Program-made: the position numbers and the translations under genes
Notes under the pieces: generated by a model
The model's database searches: none
Told to the model about the DNA's origin: nothing
The model's input: only the letters and a program-made list of their open reading frames with translations
Shown here: positions 37,133-47,636 of the stretch, one piece after another
How the letters are laid out: every line of letters begins with the position of its first letter
Numbering within the stretch: position 1 is the first letter of the stretch
NCBI RefSeq assembly: GCF_050908995.1
Contig: NC_135126.1
Location: 15,500,001-15,564,000 of the forward strand
Length of the DNA stretch: 64,000 nt
Direction: 5' to 3'
DNA from: Andrena cerasifolii
Lineage: Eukaryota > Arthropoda > Insecta > Hymenoptera > Andrenidae

Positions 37133-39093
37133 AAAAATAAAGAATAAAATATAAATAAAAGATTCATATTCACTAATGATATACGAGCTTCTCCGATCCA
37201 GTAAACCCACAATTTTCCCGCCTCGGATAACATCCCTACATGGCCCGCGTCCACAATTAACGCTGTAATGTTATTACAGAAATGTTTACTTGAGGCAGTG
37301 GCTGGTAACCGCTGCAGTTCGTTGCCTAAACTATTCGCCGCGGTCCAGCGACGCGTGCAGAAGTCTCTTGCTCGATTAGTCTATTTTCTATTCTATCTGT
37401 CCGCGCCTAGAACCCGTCAACTGGACCTTTCGGAGGATCCCCGCGCTAGAGAACGCTCGGCGCCCAAAGAGTACGAATATCGCGACAACAGATGGTCCAG
37501 TTAGCAGGTTCGTCGGCCGTTCGCCAATTGAAATGTTTACGCGAAAAGGAGAATGCCGAAGCGAGCTGGCAAACAGTATCGAAAATAAATAATCTTGGGG
37601 TGCTTGCCTGGCCACCATCCCGAGCAGCTGCCCCACACCAGCTTCCCGACAAAGTTCTCCTTGCTGATCCTCTTGGAACCACGCGTCACCCTCCTCATAT
37701 CGCGATACTCCGAGTCGTTTCCAAGCATTTTCCCTTGAATCGCGTCAATTTTCGGAGCGCCCCTCGCTGACGCGCCGATTACGCTCCCAGTCGAGCCTGC
37801 CTTGCCCCTTTTCACGCTGGAGGCCTGCTTCTCGTTACAGGTAGCACCGCTCTCGGCCGATTTGCATAGAGGATCGTCGTTATCGTCTTTTTCGCTACGA
37901 GACGAAAGCGGCAGGCTGCGTTTCGTCCGCTGTTTACGTCTCTCGACGCTGGTTGATCGTTGCTCGTGATCCACGAGATCGGCATCGTTTGAACCGTCGT
38001 TGAACACCCCGCTGTACTTGCGCTCGCTTTGATCGCTGCTTCCCGCGGAACGATCCTGCTCGTCTTCCACCGAGGATTTGCTCCCGTTCGAGATCCTCTC
38101 GGCCAGCGGAAGCGCATCGACGTCATCCAGTGAATTCGACTCGAACGGGGGAAACTCGGTCATCGTTTCGTAGTTGATCGGCGAAGGCTGGAAGCGTGCG
38201 CTACCGCGGGTATTCATCATCGCGGGATCGATGAATGGAGTACAGAGATCGGTTTGACCGTATTCCCAGTAGTCCTCGGTGTAGACTTCTTCGTCTCGAT
38301 CGTTAGGGGTGGGAGCTTGGTTTTTTAAGGGTACGAGGACCGTGGAAGGTTCAGCTTCCACAATTTTGGCGGCCTTGAGATTATTCTTCCTCTTCGCGCG
38401 ACTTTTCGATACGCACCTTTCCCTCTCGTTGCTACGATGCACCTGACGATCAGCGGTGCGTGCACAGGCGAAGCTTCTCCGCCCGACGGCGCTCGCCGAT
38501 TGGTAGCGCTGCGGAGTCCTCTTGTCGACGTCCCTGAGCTTCGAAGTTTGGTAATCCTGGTAGCCGATTCCATTGGGAAGGTCGGCGCTCCGAGTCTGAT
38601 GGAGAAAGAGATCCCCATCCATTTGCTGGAAAGGGAAGGGCAAGTCCTGACGATTCCTGCTCGCCCGTTTCCTCGGTCTTCCCACTTTTCTCTTGCACGA
38701 CTTCCAAAAATTCTCCACCGTGGTATTCCTCGCGCGGTCCCTCCAGCCCGCGTAAACGTTCCTCTCGGCGGTCGTAGATTTCGCGGCGCGCCTTCTGCCC
38801 GGCGGGGGCTTCCTGGGGGGCTGCGCGGGCAACCTCGCGACGAGTCCAAGAGGCTCTCGCGGCGAACGATTCGCCACCGCGTCGATTGGGGAATTTATCG
38901 AGGGGAATTCCTTGGTAACCGCTGCAGTCGTTTCCACCAGCGCCCCGCCATCCGAGAACGCGGCGAACGAGACACTTTCCAGGCTTGGCTCCGGTATCAA
39001 ACCTAACTCCATGGCGCATACCAAGGACCAGACGCTCTTCTCCGCCCACGACTTCACGGAATCCCTTCCGCCTCGCCTCTTCCTCTGGCAGAC
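32502..39093 (-). CDS. Dnmt3: DNMT3, de novo DNA cytosine-5 methyltransferase with two PWWP domains (5' end not resolved)
   Basis: Seventeen visible exons on the minus strand: 39093-37608, 37262-37174, 37012-36908, 36732-36651, 36581-36471, 36399-36256, 35995-35904, 35796-35686, 34882-34660, 34598-34471, 34383-34336, 33999-33935, 33875-33613, 33541-33305, 33228-33087, 33016-32802 and 32728-32502. They join in phase to 1255 aa plus TAA. Order: a long disordered basic N-terminus with an AT-hook-like KVGRPRK (about 136-142), PWWP1 (about 483-600), PWWP2 (about 656-740), a cysteine-rich ADD zinc domain (about 815-965) and the methyltransferase (about 970-1255). Catalytic motifs are intact: I VLSLFDGLSTG, IV SPCNDLS with C1047, VI ENV near 1094, VIII RLRLYW near 1130, X RQRLIGKSWSV. 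The enzyme should methylate unmodified CpG in the nucleus. The first visible exon opens in phase 0 after a TTTCAG acceptor, so an upstream exon exists; the first in-frame Met is residue 28. A C-C-N-type loss or stop is nowhere seen. Confidence 0.94.
34040..34291. mobile_element. TTAA-flanked MITE inside a DNMT3 intron
   Basis: A 252-bp fold-back whose arms pair over about 90 bp each and meet near TCTCAGTAAA. TTAA flanks both ends (34036-34039 and 34292-34295), the piggyBac-type target duplication. Inner ends read GAGGCCAT and, inverted, GGGGTCAT. It occupies most of the 335-bp intron between the ADD exons 34383-34336 and 33999-33935. It encodes nothing. Confidence 0.75.
35047..35618. mobile_element. 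Second TTAA-flanked MITE inside a DNMT3 intron
   Basis: A 572-bp element with terminal GGGGAATCCTAT inverted repeats, flanked by TTAA at 35043-35046 and 35619-35622. Sub-terminal arms pair over AGCTACATATGTATAAAGT and neighbouring sequence. It makes up most of the 803-bp intron between exons 35796-35686 and 34882-34660. It is a different family from the 34-kb element, though the TTAA duplication is the same. Confidence 0.7.
37075..37134. repeat. (GA)n microsatellite in a DNMT3 intron
   Basis: About 50 bp of nearly pure GA, in the short intron just after the second PWWP1 exon. On the transcribed strand it reads (CT)n upstream of the TTTCAG acceptor at 37013, where it could serve as an extended pyrimidine tract. 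Confidence 0.85.
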
Positions 39094-40142
39094 CTGAAAC
39101 GTGCAAACAGAAGGGCTCTTCGAACTTCACGCTTATGCGGTGACGTACCGACGCGACGCGATGCAACCTTCCGGGGCATTAACATTTTCGAAATATCAGA
39201 CCGCGACGCGCGCTGGAGCTAAAGTGTCCCACGGCTGAGCGAACTTGCACGGGTGACGAGTGCGAATGATAAGCGCCGGGGAAGTTAATTGGAAGTCTTA
39301 TTGAGTCGTTTGTCCAGAGTAGGTCACTGGCGTGCAATCAAAGTCGCGATGCATAGTTGGAACAAGACCGAGCCACCCATCTTGGCTTTTAGAATGGTCA
39401 CTGATCAACTAAGAACCCTATTTCGTACAAGAGAATCACATTTCGAATACACACATCCATATCCTAGCAGTATAGATACACAATAGACACGCATAGTGAA
39501 GAAAATAACTTTTCGATACACTGAAGTAACTTTTCCTGAAACTTATTTCATATATCTCATCACGCCTGCAATATTTCCTAAATTTAAAGGCACTTTTCTC
39601 ATGTATACCGCATATAAGCTTTTGAATAAGACCAATTTCATTAAAATCGGTCCGCGCATTATACAGATATCATAATATCGTCTCATGGATCAGTCGCAAA
39701 TTTTAAGATTTTTCTTTGTTTTCTCCAAGAAATTTTTTTATCAACATAATACGTATACGCGTTACACGCACACCTTCAGCCAAAACGGAACTAACGCACG
39801 TTTCGTTCGTCAATCGCTATCTTCGCTATGCAATCTACTCCAAATTTTGACAGCTTACCGTCAAGTTATAACCAAGTTATAAACGTGTTTTTACAAATAT
39901 ATACATAAATGAATTTCTTTTTAATTTAAATGATAAAAACCAATTTAAACGAATTCTACCAATCCAATTGTCTTGAAGCTTTGCAGGCGTGCGTAGTTTG
40001 GATGACGATACAATATATTTAAAAAAAAACCCGAGAGGATGAAAAAATTATCCAGTCATCAATTAATAATATAATAATAATTTATAATATTGAAAATTAT
40101 CTGAAGTCATTCTCTATGCAAATTATCTTTGTAAAAAGAAGT
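39094..40142. other. Region upstream of the visible DNMT3 exons
   Basis: No first exon of DNMT3 could be placed here in the required phase 0. 39540-39700 resembles the relic at 32.1-32.4 kb (AAATCGGTCCGCGCATTA). The rest is AT-rich. Confidence 0.3.
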
Positions 40143-40390
40143 GAGATCTCCAATAAAAACTTGAGAAAAGTAAAAAAATTACGCCAAGTACATAGTATTT
40201 TGAATAAAATGTTTATTCGTATTAAAATATTTATTTGTATTTATCATTACCTTTATGTACGTGCAGCTCATTTTGATTTCACATCTTTTTTTATTTTATA
40301 ATTATTATTATCTTCTATTTTTTGTGATTTATTTGATTTCATGTACTTGGCGTAATTTTTTTACTTTTCTCAAGTTTTTTATGGAGATAT
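40143..40390. mobile_element. Palindromic MITE with ~50-bp near-perfect arms
   Basis: GAGAAAAGTAAAAAAATTAC and onward to ACGCCAAGTACAT in the left arm is repeated inverted at about 40340-40390. The two arms differ at only a few bases. The interior is AT-rich. No target duplication identified. Confidence 0.65.
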
Positions 40391-41892
40391 TACTTGACAT
40401 ACAGCGAAACTGTTGTGGCTCAAATAATGTCAGATGAGTAACATTTTCGTAAAAAAAAAACTGTTGTTGTAACTGTAATAGTTATTGCGTAAGCGTATTC
40501 CAAAGTGAAAGTGTTAACACCGCCCCCGGTTTACCCTTATTCATCGAGCGCCGCGCAGGCTTCTGCTCCTATTCCCCGCAAACGCGCGAAGCAAATGCAA
40601 CGCATCTCCTCTGAAACGCTGTGTCGCGTAAAGAAACGCTACGCGTCCAAGTTAGCCCGCTGCGCGAGAAATCCTACCACGCCGAGGAAAACGATATTAC
40701 GCGTGCATCAGCCTTCCTTGAAATTTCTCCAATTACTCGTAACGCATCGCTGACGCACGGTTGCCTGCTCGCCTAACGTCGAGCAGCGAGGAATCGAGGT
40801 TAAAGGGAAAGCTGCACCCTTAATTGCTTTAGCGGCAACCGATTGGTCGCGGTGGTTCGCGTTGGAGGAGCCCCGACGGGACAACAGGGTGGGTGTTGTC
40901 GCGCGGCGAGCCGAGAAGGAGAGGCTGGAATCGGTTTTTAAACAGTGCCGCGGAGGGTCGGCGGATGAAAAAAAAAGAAGCAAGAGGGGGTAGGGCGGAG
41001 GGGGGCCGAGGAAGGGGTGTGCGATCCACGTGGCGCCTCGAAAGGCATTTCTCGAGGTCGCGGCGTGCTTTGGCGGGGTCGACCTGATGAATGGAAACGT
41101 CGGTATTATTGTGTTTACACGCGGGACACACGGGTGCCTCTCTCGCCCTCTCGCTCTCTCGCTCTCTCGGCACACTTGGCGTGGAAACATTCATTCATAA
41201 AGCGTTCCGCGCGTTCCTCTCACCGCCGCGCTCTGTCCCCATCCCACCCTCCATTTCGATCCCCTCTCCCCCCGTGCAACCCCTCTGGTGCACCCCATCC
41301 GCAGCAGCAGCCCCCCTCCCGCGCCTCGCCACGATCGCATCGTCGTTGCTCTCGCCCGCCTCTGCGCCCCCTCTGCACGAGGGGTACACAACCCTCCGCC
41401 GAGTGTAGAGGGGCAGCCAGCGGTGACGTAGCCAGAATTACGACAACGACCTGCTGATTCGCTTATTTTATCCTCCTCCGGGCCGTGTCCACTTCTCAGT
41501 CGGCCCGTCGAGGCCGCGCTCTCGATCCCTCGCTCTTTCATCCGCCGTGCAGCGGGTAAGGCTACCCTTTCGCCAACACGTCCACGCTTCCGAGCTCGAC
41601 GCGAGGAGCGCTGGGACGATGGACTGTTTTAAATTGCGGTTTGCACACGCTGATATGATGAATCCTCGAAGGAGGAAGAGGGCCAAAGGGTGGGTGACTC
41701 TAACGAGGGGCGTGTTCGATTCACCCCCGTCGCGAATTTTCCAGCAACTCGACCGCAAGAAAAATCGATACACTCAGGAGGTAGCAGTGAGATGCACTCC
41801 AAAGAGACTCCGAGGTCTGGTGAAGGGTTCGAGGCGACTGCAAGCGCTTCTGGTCCGTAGCTGGCCGCGACAGGCCCAGCTTGTGCAACGCG
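40391..41892. other. Gene-free GC-rich stretch
   Basis: CpG-rich from 40.5 kb, with CT-rich runs near 41140-41170 and 41230-41280. It might be a DNMT3 or other promoter. Frames are low in complexity. Confidence 0.3.
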
Positions 41893-42034
41893 TTAAGGCG
41901 GATTCACACGTGTCAGTTCTGTTGTGGTTCAGCCCCGTCAGTCTCGCGTTCCACTGCTCCGTTCCGAAACAGGGAAACGGTGCTTCGTACCACTCACGCT
42001 GACGGAACCGAATCTGTGAGTCCGCCTCTACGCG
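41893..42034. mobile_element. Small MITE, TTAAGGCGGATTCACAC family (copy 2)
   Basis: Begins TTAAGGCGGATTCACACGTG and ends with the inverse CTGTGAGTCCGCCTCTA, 142 bp. The ends match the 5.3-kb copy; an internal inverted pair reads CTGTTGTGGTTC against GACGGAACCGAATC. Confidence 0.6.
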
Positions 42035-42559
42035 TCACGGTAATTTATAGCGGCTTGTCCCTGCTCCGTTGCCTACTTGCAGCGGGGAAGGGCGAGAACC
42101 GCGAATGAAGCGAACGAATGCTTGTTAGAAACGTGCGGTTCATCCATTCAACTGTAGAATATCTGGAATCCGAACTGTGAGTATTAGGAGCCGGGCCACC
42201 CTGTTGAAAAGAGATAGTTGCATCGCGGGTGATGCTGTTTCACTCTTACGCACTCATCTATACCCAAATTTACTACAGGATAGTAGTATAATAAAGGATA
42301 GGGTATAATCCCTATAATCCCTTCTTGTTGTTCAAGGATACTGTAGTTAAAATTTCGTAATGATTTGTTCAGTACTTTTTGAGATTATTGTGAGCATACA
42401 AACAATTGTTATGGCTTTATTATAATAGTATGATACGATATATGTAGGTATATAGATACCAAATTTCATGAACAAAGAGCTGAATGGTGCACAAGTAAAA
42501 ATTTTTACGCATCAATCATTAGGATGATAAACTAACTCCCTAACTATAACTTAGGATGA
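42035..42559. other. Gene-free stretch
   Basis: AT-rich, with short repeats of TATAATCCC near 42310. Nothing else seen. Confidence 0.25.
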
Positions 42560-42955
42560 TCCACTAACACGATACCGCCTTAAGGCGGCTACCGGCCAAG
42601 CCTCGCTTCACAGGTGTAAATTATTTTTGGCTTTCAAATCTTTATTCCATTCGATAGATCACTACACGAACTACTTACCAATAATTTGTTTTCAGCTGCA
42701 CGGTGTCGGGAAGTATTCTATTCGATTTTTTACTTTCACAAATAATTTTCGCAGCATGCTTAGCTCAAAAATGCACTTCGAACTAGATTTCTGTCAAATC
42801 GAAACGTCAGATTGACATGTTTCTTAGGCTAATATGTGCGGTGTGGCAATACTTTTAAGGCTGGCAACTGAGAATTCTGAAAAAAAATTATAGGCGCCCA
42901 ACTCCTGGATTAAACAGGTGCCCGCCTTAAGGCAGGCGTATGCACTAGAGGGTTA
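42560..42955. mobile_element. Degraded inverted-repeat element with one TTAA end
   Basis: CGATACCGCCTTAAGGCGGC on the left pairs with GCCCGCCTTAAGGCAGGCGT on the right. The right end reads CACTAGAGGGTTAA, suggesting a TTAA insertion with CCCTCTAGTG ends; the left end has diverged. Confidence 0.5.
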
Positions 42956-45900
42956 ATAAAGGAACATACAATCTTACCGTACTTGGCTGATACGCTTTTA
43001 AACTGTGGTTTACTTCGTACGAAACAATAAAGACGACGTATTTCTTTTGGTTTTCGATACCTACATAAGAATAACGAAGACGTCGTGTAATTCGCACGAA
43101 CGTCCAGGAGCGACTGGCGACACTGTGGTCACCTCCTTTTCTTCTCGCCTTTTACATAGTATACTGCGAAACTCAATACATTGCTTAGGAATACAGATTT
43201 TGAATTCGGGACTTTTAACCCGCTGGACTTTTAGCCCCACCCTACCCTACTCTATACTTCAAGGGGTTCATTACAGTCCTCTTACCAAAAGGCATAACCT
43301 TCCTCGCTCCGTGACCAGATCCTCCAGATACAGAGTCCCTATTCTTCAGGAAGACAGCGTCATGGCCGCTTGCCATTCTCAAACCCTCTCTCTCTCTCTC
43401 TCTCTCTAAACAATCAATCCTTCGACACTCGATAGCTAGGAGACCCAACGTGGTCACCAGCCATCGCCATCGCCCGTCGCCAGGCCTGTTTAGTCTCATG
43501 ACCCCTCTATCAGGCCCGCACACAGGCTAAGTCCCAGGCATATAACCCTCGAGAACACCGTGGGCCCATTCGATCTCGACCTCGACAGACGATTTACATA
43601 TACCCGGTGTAAGCACGCGTTTCCGCCTCCCCGCGCGCACGCGTCGTTTCCACGCGATTCCAGACGCAGCCGAGCTCGATTGTCTCTTAATTAACGCGGC
43701 TCGAGTAAATAACACGGAAAGAGATTGAGTTTGGCCGCGGTGGTTGACCACTCGCCCCGCCGTCACGCCCCAAGACGTATTATTAAGCGTCTTCAAAGAC
43801 ACTCGAAGCGGCGAGCCACGCACGCGATCCTGCGTACCTGATCGCGGTGTCGCGTGACCGGACTCGCGCAACGATCTCACGCGAGCCGCTCGATCTCGGG
43901 ATGCAGAAACGCGTTGGCTTTCACCGCGGCGCGAGGATCTTCAAATATTTACAGACCTGTCCTTGCCAATTTCGGATCGGCCTTGCGTCACTATCGAACC
44001 TCCACTCGATACTTTCATCCGAAACGTGGCGCGACGTTGCTGCGCCAACTGTTTTGAGGAAAAACGGCCCCGGCGGATGGGACGTTCTGACCAAGAATCT
44101 CATTTTCCGGAGAGAAGTGGAGATACGAGAAAGGGGGGCGTCGTGCTGGCGGAGGGTCGATCGCGATTGTCGAGGGAAGACGCGGACGCTCGACTACGTT
44201 CGTGTTTACGCGTACTCAGCTGATATGAATGGAGGGCAGGAGCCGCGAGGCGAGCGTACGTATTTGTGGATTCGGTCATGACGACTTTCAGTATAAATTG
44301 AAACTTCTCGAGGGTGTCTCTCGCCGGGGCGGTGGGAGAATGTCAAGGGGTGGAGGACAAAGAGGCGCCGCGACGCGACGCGCCGTGGGCGCGAGGGGGA
44401 CAGAGACGGCTAACAGCAGCCCAGCGGAGGGGAGAGAGGAAGAGAGAGGGTAGAGAGAGCGCGAGTGAGATCAGCGAAGGGTACAAAGCCACGAAGCTGG
44501 GTCAGTTCCGTTTAGTACGAGGCAGGCTACGATTCCGCTTGGATCTGTCGCGGCATATGCTTCGACGCCCGCTGCGCCACGCGATCGTCCACCTGCATCA
44601 TCCCCCAAATTCCGTTCCAAAGAGTGCACAACCACCGGCAACGGCAACCCCATGCACCTCCGTTCTTCCGAATCTTGCCTTCCAACAAGGATTTTCAATA
44701 TCTCTCGCAAGGATCCTCTTCCTACCACTTCCCTGTTCTAGATAAACGATGAGAATTCGAGAATTCATGTCCCGCAACCGTGTTCGACCTCCCTTCGATG
44801 ATCTCTGCTGTCCATTCGAGTAGAGCCGCTTTCAAAGTGCCCTTTCCAGGGGCTCGACGCGAATGCCTGGAGGTAGCAGGGATCCCGGGTCGGCCGTCGA
44901 CGGAGATCGTCAGGGCACGCGCGTCTTCGGAGGAAAGAAAGGCCCCTGGAACCGGTTACTTTCGCCACCTGATTCGCCTCCAGATCCCAGAGAGCCCGGG
45001 ACAGAGAAAATGGGAAAGGAGGAGGCAGGCTTAAGAGGAGGGGAGCGACGATTGGAGGTGGAACGGGAGGCTATCTATGTTCCAATTAGATAGAGTATCT
45101 CTGTAGCCGAAATAGCTGTGGACTTTTTGGTCGGTCTTTCCTTTTCGCAGCCGAAATCTCGACTTTCCCTGCGCTCGCGCGATCCCCGAGGACGCGAGGC
45201 GGGAGACCTAGCATTCCGTTTTCCATGGGTTGGCCGCCGGCCGCTGGCTGGCTCGCGTTTCGTCTTTGTTTGGAGGACAACGGACAGGTAAACGTGCGCG
45301 AATGGGGCCGGAGAAAAACGGGGGACGAAGGAAGGATGGAAGGAAGGAAGGAAGGAAGGAAAGCGCGGAGGGAAGAGAGAAGGAGGAAGAGAGGACTCCA
45401 CTCGGCTAGCAGCGCAGCGTGGGCTTTTCTTGTATTCTATTGATTTTTCCGAAAGTTCGCGTGGTGGGAGTCTGGCAGGCAGCGGTGTGCGAGCTTGCCA
45501 GGAGCGTGTTTGCGTGAGCTTCGACGACGGTATCGTCTTTTCTTTCCCTCTCGCTCTTTCTCGCGGGAAACGGCCAGTTCCACCTCGTTTTCCCTCGGTC
45601 CCTCTGCCTTTCCCTCTCTCGCACCCGCCCGCTGGATGAAACCTCTCTCCCTTCCTCCTTCTCCCACTCTCTCTCTCTCTCTCTCTCTTTCTCTCCCTTT
45701 CACCCTTTCTCTCTCCTCTCGGTGCACCTTGCTTCTCGCTCCCTCGCGCGGCTATCGCTTCATCCGACCGCTCGCCCTCTCCGTCCTCGGCTGGTCGCGT
45801 CTCCCTTGGCTCTCTTACTCCCTCGCACCATCGCGTGAAATCCACCCTCGACTCCGCATGCTCGCTCGCTGACTGGCGCTCGCGCGGCAACCCGCTCCTA

Positions 45901-47636
45901 TGCACACCGTCACACGCGTACTGGCTGGCCAGCGCGCGCACACGCACACCGCCTATTCAAAACAGGAGCGTGTTAAGGAGTTTGACTTTGACATTATTTA
46001 TCCCGATAATTGACGGAAGAGATCGAGTCGCGGCACACCGCGCCACCGCCGGTAAAAGTAATCGTGGCCGGGAGAATGAACCCCCGCGGCGCGATCATGG
46101 GATCAAGAGATCGCGACATCGCTCCAAAACGATGCTCCCATGTGCGTGAAAACTATTCCTTCGAGTCGGTCCACCTTCGCTGAAGGATTTCAACATACGC
46201 AACTTGGAATTCGAAGCTGTTTTGTTCTTTTTAAAGCGTTCAAATCGACGTGAAAAGGTCTCTCGGATTTGGAAACGTTGCGCGTCGAATCAAATGGATC
46301 TCGTAGATCGTTGGATTAGGTTTACGTTACCGCGAATTTTATTGATGTAAAGAGGCTAGGCTAAGTAGTCGACCTTTTTCTGCTGAGATTCGCAGGAGAT
46401 TTGGCGAAAGAACGGCTAGAGAAAAAGTTGGAATTTTTCCGGGGCGAAGATCGGGGAGTGCGCGCGGCACGTTTCCTCGGTACAGCCCTGGTATTCCATC
46501 CACCTACATCGTGTGGCAGGGTCACCGCATGCACCACCACACTGACCGCCCCGTGCATACGTGTGCGCGTACGTGCCCTTCTACAAGGTGATTCCGAAGC
46601 ACATGGCCAGAAGGAGCATACTCCGCAGACTCAAAGAAGCGAGATATTTATGAGAAAATCTACTCGGAGAACTATCCTCTGCTAGCTACGAGCAAGCTAT
46701 CATCGATGCCAAATGCTGCAGAAACATTTACATTATTTCTTCTCTTTGTTACGGAACGGGGCTGAAATTCAGCTCTTTATAAACTCCACGGAATACTTGT
46801 AATTCTCTCTAATGGAAAGTCTGAGTTAGGTGAGTGAGTATCACGAGTTGTCCCTCGAAATGAAGGTCCACGAAAGCTGAACCTAAACCGTCAGAACGGG
46901 TAAAAGGTGCGAACGATCCTTTCCTCTCAATTCAACAGAGCAGAGCCCTGTACGGTTGCCGTTAAGAAGCTCCTGCTCGAAAGAAAGGCCGCCTACAACT
47001 GAGAAAATGCGAATTTCCCTCGATCCACGTTCCCTGATTTTCGAGCGGAGTAGACTGGCACGGGATCGATCAGTTACCCGAGTATCACCCTGTGCAGCAC
47101 GAAGCTCTCGGCCGCTCCGGTCGCTCGGTCTCCGTCTCTCCGGCGTTCCCCTTGCGAGATTCGCGCGAGCGCGAGCGAGTGAGTGGTTTCTGCGCTCGCG
47201 CTCGCTCCCGCGCCCGCGCACTGCGCTCGTGCTCGTGCTCCCACTCCGATACACCCTCGCGGCAGACTCGGTCGAATGGATTGTACACACTACACGAACA
47301 CCGAGGCAGGCGCGAGGGAACGCACCCACGCACGTTTCCAGCCGCTGTACGTGCACGTAGCCTGAAACGCTGCGAGCACACCGCACCGTACCGCACCGCA
47401 CCGCGGCGGCCATGCATCCAGTCAGCTAGCCAGGTAGACTGCCAGGAAATCGGCCCACCGAGCCACGGATTACCAGCGATCGATCCCTTCGATCGATTTT
47501 CACCCACGAAATTCGCGGTCCAGCTGCGCTCCACGCGTCACAGTTTTTCCCCCGCTCCCCCTGGGAAATGGCCCTCCACGAAATTTCTCTCGCGAGCTCA
47601 GATGTTCTGCTGATGTGCTCCCTTTTCGACCGCAAA
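42956..47636. other. Gene-free CpG-rich stretch with microsatellites
   Basis: Contains (CT)n at 43385-43407, (GGAA)n at about 45341-45360 and (CT)n at about 45665-45690. The minus-strand frame of 290 codons at 45075-45947 is Arg/Glu/Ser low-complexity, the shadow of CT-rich DNA. GC-rich, CpG-dense DNA at 47.1-47.6 kb could be regulatory. No exon could be supported. Confidence 0.35.

Noticed and set aside
38450..39166. Alternative minus-strand frame across the first DNMT3 exon
   Set aside because: It runs through the TTTCAG acceptor in another frame. The DNMT3 frame joins in phase with sixteen downstream exons and carries the PWWP start.
39094..39300. MLMPRKVASRRV mini-exon with a GTACGT donor as DNMT3 exon 1
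   Set aside because: It ends in phase 1, but the first visible DNMT3 exon needs phase 0, and the implied intron would be about 70 nt.
45075..45947. 290-codon minus-strand open frame
   Set aside because: The Arg/Glu/Ser-rich low-complexity translation is the complement of CT-rich microsatellite DNA.
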